Of a DNA stretch of 64,000 nt, positions 49,871 through 64,000 are shown one piece after another. Source of the stretch: Xiphias gladius (lineage: Eukaryota; Chordata; Actinopteri; Istiophoriformes; Xiphiidae); the NCBI RefSeq assembly GCF_016859285.1, contig NC_053400.1, positions 22,277,001-22,341,000 of the forward strand, written 5' to 3'. How positions within the stretch are numbered: position 1 is the first letter of the stretch; each line of letters begins with the position of its first letter. The position numbers and the translations under genes were made by a program. A model generated the notes under the pieces. It saw only the letters and a list, made by a program, of their open reading frames with translations. It ran no database searches and was not told where the DNA came from.

Positions 49871-52800
49871 CAACGACATTGGATCCTACATTTCCCATGA
49901 TGCAATTCAACCGCAGATTTCACTAGACTCCCTGTCAACTAAATTGCCAGTTGTTTCAATCGCCACCGCTGCAGTTTGCAATGCAGACTTTCTGATATTA
50001 CATCTCAGGTGTAAACACGAGGTAACCCTGAACTTCAGGTGTAAAATCAGTGGAGTGCACCTTTAAATATTCTACGGGTCCATTTATATAATAAATCAAT
50101 ATAAATGATTATGATACTATGCATATTTCGTTTCTGATGTCGCAAGAGGAAAAGGCTTTGATCATTTAATTAATTATTAAAAACTTGAAATATGATTTCC
50201 TCCCAGAATAATCCACATGCTCATCTAACTATAATGTTTGTTTATTTTTTTCTTATTTCATTGTTTTGTATTTTAGTTTTGTAGATGGAATTGCCTGATT
50301 TTACTCATCTCATTATAACATTTGTAGTCCCACAATGTTGTAATCTTGATTTACCCACACAAAGCACTTTTGTAACTTTGATAAGCGCTGTCTAAAGAAG
50401 CTGTATAAATAATGACAAATGAGGTTTATCACGTCAGCGATGTGCAGAAAGCTCGGAGGTTTATTTTGGCTGGAATCAAACCGGGTCTTGGGTGTAGTGT
50501 TAAGCGTTACTTGACACTACACATCAGTTGTGTTATCAGTGGATCAGTTGGGGTTTGCAGACTCGGGATGTAGAAATGCTTTGCACTTATGTCTGCATGC
50601 TTCCTAGTTCAGCAGAGGACTATTATTTGTGTCATCTGACTGATGGGAAACACGATATCTCAAATTACACTGAAAACATGACAGCATATCCACATGATGA
50701 GTCATAACAAATAGGTTTTTCTACCCCTTAACCGTGAATTTTATAATGTTAATTTCAGGGAAAATGGGTTCATTTAATGTGTTAGGTGACAGAAGAATGA
50801 TATTAAGGTTAAATAATCTGTTTTAAGCGCTTGTCCCTAGTTCCACACATGACGACATGTTCGACATGACAGGTAATTATAATATAAACAGAAATCGGAC
50901 TTTGGCCAGAGACATCCAGGTGCAGTGACTGAACTCTTCCAGGCTATAGGATTACCACATATACCAAATCTGGCAGCCGTGTCAGAGAAGGCATTTCAAA
51001 TATTCAGGTTGTGAAACATCTTTTGCTCACACTTCCGATTTATGACACCAAACATGGTTACCTCATTCTGCTAGTAACAGAAACTTGTCTCTTGGACCAA
51101 ACAAGACCACTGGACAAATTTGGCTGGACCCTATATTGAGATCAATGTTAGTATTTAAATGCATATCCATTCTTTAAAAGGCCACATTTTTAAAATTATT
51201 GATTTTTTTCTTATGAGTGGATATATTTTGGGTGTATCAGAAATTATTAGTGGCAACTTTATGATAGTGTTATGTAAAATACGGCTTTTACATCATGACA
51301 TAGACAATGCAAACACCAAACCAATAAGCAGAGGGCAGCTGGTAATATTTCAAAATTTTATTAACGAACATAATCTCTGAGGAACAACAGCAGTTCTCGC
51401 GCTCTCTGTACATGCAACTGTAGAAAATAACAATTTAGAATTTTTACTTTTCAGTTTTAGTCTTTTTTTGCCATCCATCCTCATTTTCAGTTTCTCTCGT
51501 TTTAACTTTTTTATGTCTTTTTTCTTTATTTTTTTTGCAGGAAATCAACAACAGCTAGAGGTGAAAGTACTGGATTTCTGTTACAGCACTGACAATAGCA
51601 TCAACAACCCCCTCATATACCCCCACCCCCCCCACCCCTTAGCTGCTCCAACAATATGTACACAAATAAACTACATTGTACAAATAAAAAAATGTTACAT
51701 TGTTACATCATTATCACCTGCAGCGAGCGCACGCAGCTCGTTGCTGTTAGAACCCCACATTCTACGCAATTTTTCAGACTAGTACAAAGAGGAGGGTGCA
51801 AAACGTCCTGGGAGGTTTTATTTACAGAGCTATGTACAGTATGTCTCTTTCACGCATTACAAGGAGGAAAATTTACACAGCGGAGACCAACTTCAACTCA
51901 AAACATACCACAGGTGTCAGAAAAAACAAAAAGATAATAAATAGGTTATTTCTCACCATTTAAAGAGTAGTTCTCCATGCTTTTTATTAGTCATTTTCAA
52001 TTCTAAAAAAAAAAAAAAAAAAAAAGAAAAAGGAACAAAGAAACAGCTACAGTCTGGGTTTTATTTAAAAAATAAACAAAAGAAAACTAGAAAAAAAGGC
52101 TTGAAATTGTGATTCTATTATAATGAAAAAATAGCAATTATGTATATTTATGTCCAGTAAGAAAGAAACAACAAATAACAAATCTAAAATAAACATTATG
52201 AGTGAATGTGAGGAGAGTAGAGGTAATATGTTGCTGACTGAGGTGGTGTCAGGCTAGCATCTGTATCACCACGGCCAAGTGCTCTACTGTGCATCTGAGG
52301 ACTGATGTGTGTTGTGTGTGTATTCAATTTATCCAGAAATCGCTCTTTTTGTTAGTTGAATTATTCACACTGGAGAATCATAGCGGATGGGTTGTGTTTA
52401 GTCTATTGCTCTGTGCAGTGGTGTACCGCAGACCAGGGGAGAAATCGCCTGTCAGTTGTATCAGCCATCACCATTTCAAGCCTTTGTGGTTCAAATAAAT
52501 GACTGATTACAGAAGTAAAAACAAAGGCAGGGCTTAAACCATTAAAAAAGGTGACACATGAAACGGAAACACACTTGATGTCTTGTAAACAATAGTGAGA
52601 GGGTGTTGTCGGTCAGGGCATAGTAGCGGTATACATTCTGCTCGTTAAGCAACGTGATTGACATGCCACTGGTGTTTATGCTTCAATTAGGAACAAAAAA
52701 AACAAACAAACAACAAAACAACCCTAAGATAAACACAACATTCAAAACTACATACACTGAGCTAAGAAACACACAAGGATTCTGTGAACAAAAGACACCC

Positions 52801-55800
52801 ATGACCCTCTTCCCAAAACCTGTACGAAACCGACAACAAAATAAAAACAAAATTAAGACAAACAGGGGTTTAAAAACCAAATTTCTGGCTATTTGTATCC
52901 AAATATGTATGTATATGTATACCCACCAGGATGTGTTTATCTCTCAAAAAATATCCAGGACTATACATCTAGCCACCTTGTCTGCACAGTGTAATAGCAA
53001 CAACCATTGCACTTGACTAGACATACCATACACAGCTATGCTGACTGACAGTGTGTAAATAACTTAAAAGTTTCAGGTAATATTGCCATCAGGATACATG
53101 AGCAGCTCTCACACACAGACAGGCAGCCTATGTGGCAGGTTGGGAAAGCTTTTCAAAACAAAGACCCACTAAAAATAATAATCAGTACAAGCCATCACAA
53201 ATTAACATTTCAATGTGACTTTGAAGTGAGGACATTAAGAGAAAAAAAAAAAAAAAAAAATTAAAAAAAAAAAAAATCGGTCAATTCAGCATTAAGCTAT
53301 TTCTTTCCCCTCCACTGTTTGTGTTAATGTCTGTTCACTTTTTGGTTCATTCTGAGAAGATTTAAGTCTCGTAACTGTCCACTTGGGCCTGACACAAGAA
53401 CATGATTGTGGCAAATGCCACAACACAACAGAGTAATATGAGGAAGTAACCTAACATTTAAAATCCCTGACTACACGAGCCAAACCCCTTGTAGATTAAA
53501 CATTGATAAAAATTAGACGGCTAATTTGATTGGCATTAAAAGGTGTTTTTTTGAGCCTATTATGATTTCACTGACTGCCAGTCTAAGGGAATTAAACTCC
53601 CTATGGGTTGTAATAAAATTTAAATATATTTAAAAACACCCATTCAAGTGAAAGGCCACAGGTCTCATGCGAAGCCAAATAAAGTTCTTGAATTTTCTAA
53701 CGCACCGATCCATGGTGCCATCCAGTGAGTAAAGTTGGAACAGCACCAAGAAAAAAAGCTGCTCTCCAATATTTGACAAGGGGCAGACAGACTGACAAAA
53801 CACTGTTAAAAGTCCGTATGGATTGAAACCTTTCAGAGGCTGTGACAGCTCTTCAGTCTTTTTAATGTGAAAAGCAGACAAGCTGGGAGGACAGAACATG
53901 TAATGAAATGCTGAAATACCGGTGTCTTGTTGGTTTCAGACAATGTTTTGCAATGATTAGAAATTATTTCAATCCAATTTTTGTAAATTAAAAACTGAAA
54001 CTGGGAAATGAATTTGAAACCATACTACATGAACACGATGGTATCGCTCGTGAATGACATCTCTCTAACTTTCATCCCATCGATATATATCTATGTGACT
54101 TTGCCCAACAATGAGTACATTATTTTTCACTTAAAAAGGCATTTTCTTGGTTCGAAATTTTTCAGATATAATTGTGTAGTAAAGCAATGAATAATAATCC
54201 TCTGTCTATTCTTTAACTAAATCCTCAACAATTATTCTGCTACATCTGAGGGACTATATGGTGGTTGGCCTGTGGGAGGCCAATTTATTCCAGAAGTGTT
54301 CTCTGTCAGTTATTTGTGTGTTGTGGTGATCCACGTCCGGGTGAGATGCCTTACCTAACCCTGGACTGAATCTAGAGATGGGATCATACAACTGTGCACT
54401 GGAGTCTTTCAAATACTGACAGAATTGTGTACACATTTTGGCCCATGGATATGAAGGGGGGAAAGTGCTGCCCAAAAGTGAACTGTACATAAAAAGATAA
54501 TTTTTATTTCTTTTATGTTTTTTCTTTACACTTAACTGAGTGATATTACAGTACATAGGTTATTTACAACTGTGCAGTAATGTGTGGCAAAATAAATTAT
54601 CTAGAAGGCAGCAAGAATACATTGGTTAACGAATATAAAAACTGTACATAATTTACGGAATACAACTTTTTTTCAGTTTTCTTTTGTTTTTTTCCATTAA
54701 ACTAATATTGGCTCTGTAGTGTTTCAAGTCACTTCCTCAGAAACAATGAAATGCCCAAGTAAAGAAATAGACAAAAACAATATTTCTCTCCTCCTGCCAA
54801 AACACAATTTCTCAATAGTCTCTTTGAATCTCAACATTCGTTATGTTTGTTTCTTCTGGTAGTCCTGTGGTGTTTTTGCAGTCCATGGCGGTCTGATGTG
54901 TTTGTGTTGGAGCAAGCAGGTTTGCTGAGGAACACTCCGGTCTGTCCTCAGCGATCCCAGCCTGTCCTCTTCTGTTTAGCCAGGCTGAGAGGCTGCAGGG
55001 TCAGTCTCTCCCTCTCAGACACTGGGCCCTGACGTGCACACACCTCGCTAACCCTCTGCTGTATTCCGACCTGTTGCAGGCTCTGTTGCACTACTGTATA
55101 GCCAGGCCTGGTGCAGCGAACTGAAAGGGCGTCCTCTGGATGTACTATCTTATAGACTCAAAACCATCAGTGGCTGGTTCTAGCATCCTGGTCTGTCCAT
55201 CCCAGCTATCTTGCTGTAGATACACACTGAAGATCCACATGATGCACCACGACTCTGTTGACTTCCTCTGGGTCAGCGCTGGACTCGGTCTAGTTCTCCT
55301 GGCCCACCAGGAGCTCTGGGTCAACAGGGGAGGCTTCTCCTCAGTACTCCCTCAGGACAGGTACCACACTGCTGGAAGAGCTCTTTTCTGATAACTCCTC
55401 CCAGTGGTGGTGGTGGTGGGTCTATTGAAGCAGGGACCAAAAATGAAAGCAGAAAATATATCTCTGTCCCCGGTCTCACCGTAACTGAGCACTGAGGAGT
55501 TGTGTCCAGATGTCAGAGCCTCAAAGCAAAAACTGTTTCTGCTTCTCACACTCTGATCAAACAAAAGTGTAAAAACTTTGAGGATGAAAGTGCAAGTTGT
55601 GTATTTTCTTTTTCCCCAGTAAAAACATGTTTCCTTCTTCACGGAAGGGAACTGAGAGCAAGTTTTTCATCTTTACTTTTTCTATAGAATATAATTTTTT
55701 CTTATCTAAAGTCCTCTGTCAAACTTGCTAGCCCTTTCCATTCGTTCTGTTCAACGAAGTCTCTTTGAGAAGAAGTGATTCATATGAAGTTTGCTCTCTA

Positions 55801-55818
55801 TCTGTGAGCACAGGTGTG
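49871..55818. other. ankrd11 3' UTR and ankrd11-slc22a31 intergenic region
   Basis: No coding exon is supported. The part next to the ankrd11 stop codon must be its 3' UTR. It contains long A-rich tracts (52003-52025, 53241-53275) and many AT-rich, repeat-poor stretches, as vertebrate 3' UTRs often do. Minus-strand AATAAA motifs occur at several places, for example near 54503, 51817 and 51357, so I cannot fix the transcript end. The region near 49.9-50.5 kb should hold the upstream flank of slc22a31. Confidence 0.5.
50320..50420 (+). repeat. Possible LINE-like 3' tail
   Basis: The phrases 'acaaagcacttttgtaactt' and 'agaagctgtataaataatg' resemble the terminal region of degraded teleost LINEs. 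This is a weak match. Confidence 0.3.

Positions 55819-64000
<8,182 letters not shown>

Noticed and set aside
49446..49938. Upstream in-frame extension of slc22a31 exon 1 to a start near 49938
   Set aside because: The extra N-terminal sequence is unlike SLC22 proteins, which begin shortly before the first membrane segment, and it lies in the CpG-rich 5' UTR or promoter.

Overview
The window is nuclear DNA of a ray-finned fish, most likely a percomorph teleost. Coding sequence is split into short exons with GT/AG introns. Intergenic DNA is AT-rich with long (TG)n and (TA)n microsatellites. The interspersed repeats are families I recognise from many teleost genomes. There are no operons, CRISPR arrays or prokaryotic signals.

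Five protein-coding genes can be reconstructed exon by exon with intact reading frames and consistent splice phases. (1) Haptoglobin, hp, + strand, 202-4418, four exons, 313 aa, a serine-protease fold with its catalytic residues lost; its upstream flank holds a TATA box and STAT/C-EBP-like sites. (2) A cytosolic sulfotransferase of the SULT2/SULT3 type, - strand, 19618-14802, six exons, 308 aa, with a 766-bp near-perfect tandem duplication in intron 2. (3) Membrane dipeptidase dpep1, + strand, 23740-31923, ten exons, 420 aa, with signal peptide and GPI-anchor tail. (4) An SLC22-family transporter, best called slc22a31, - strand, 49590-33835, nine exons, 628 aa. (5) The 3' part of ankrd11, - strand, from the window edge at 64000 to 55819, six exons covering 2397 residues, lacking only the N-terminal region with the ankyrin repeats.

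The genes are unrelated in function: haemoglobin capture, sulfonation, dipeptide/leukotriene hydrolysis, a transporter of unknown substrate, and a chromatin co-regulator. They do share a chromosomal history. Human ANKRD11, SLC22A31 and DPEP1 all lie at 16q24.3, with SLC22A31 just downstream of ANKRD11 on the same strand as here, and human HP lies on 16q22. dpep1 and slc22a31 converge on a 1.9-kb intergenic region; ankrd11 and slc22a31 run head-to-tail.

The rest is introns and intergenic DNA filled with old repeats: Tc1/mariner and hAT-like remnants, LINE-like tails, several anonymous teleost families, and simple repeats. I found no evidence for a new biological system. The observations most worth checking are the 766-bp tandem duplication, a 116-bp intron splitting the giant ankrd11 exon that is uninterrupted in human, a hAT-type element with perfect 8-bp target duplications, and a perfect 18-bp-arm hairpin in a dpep1 intron.
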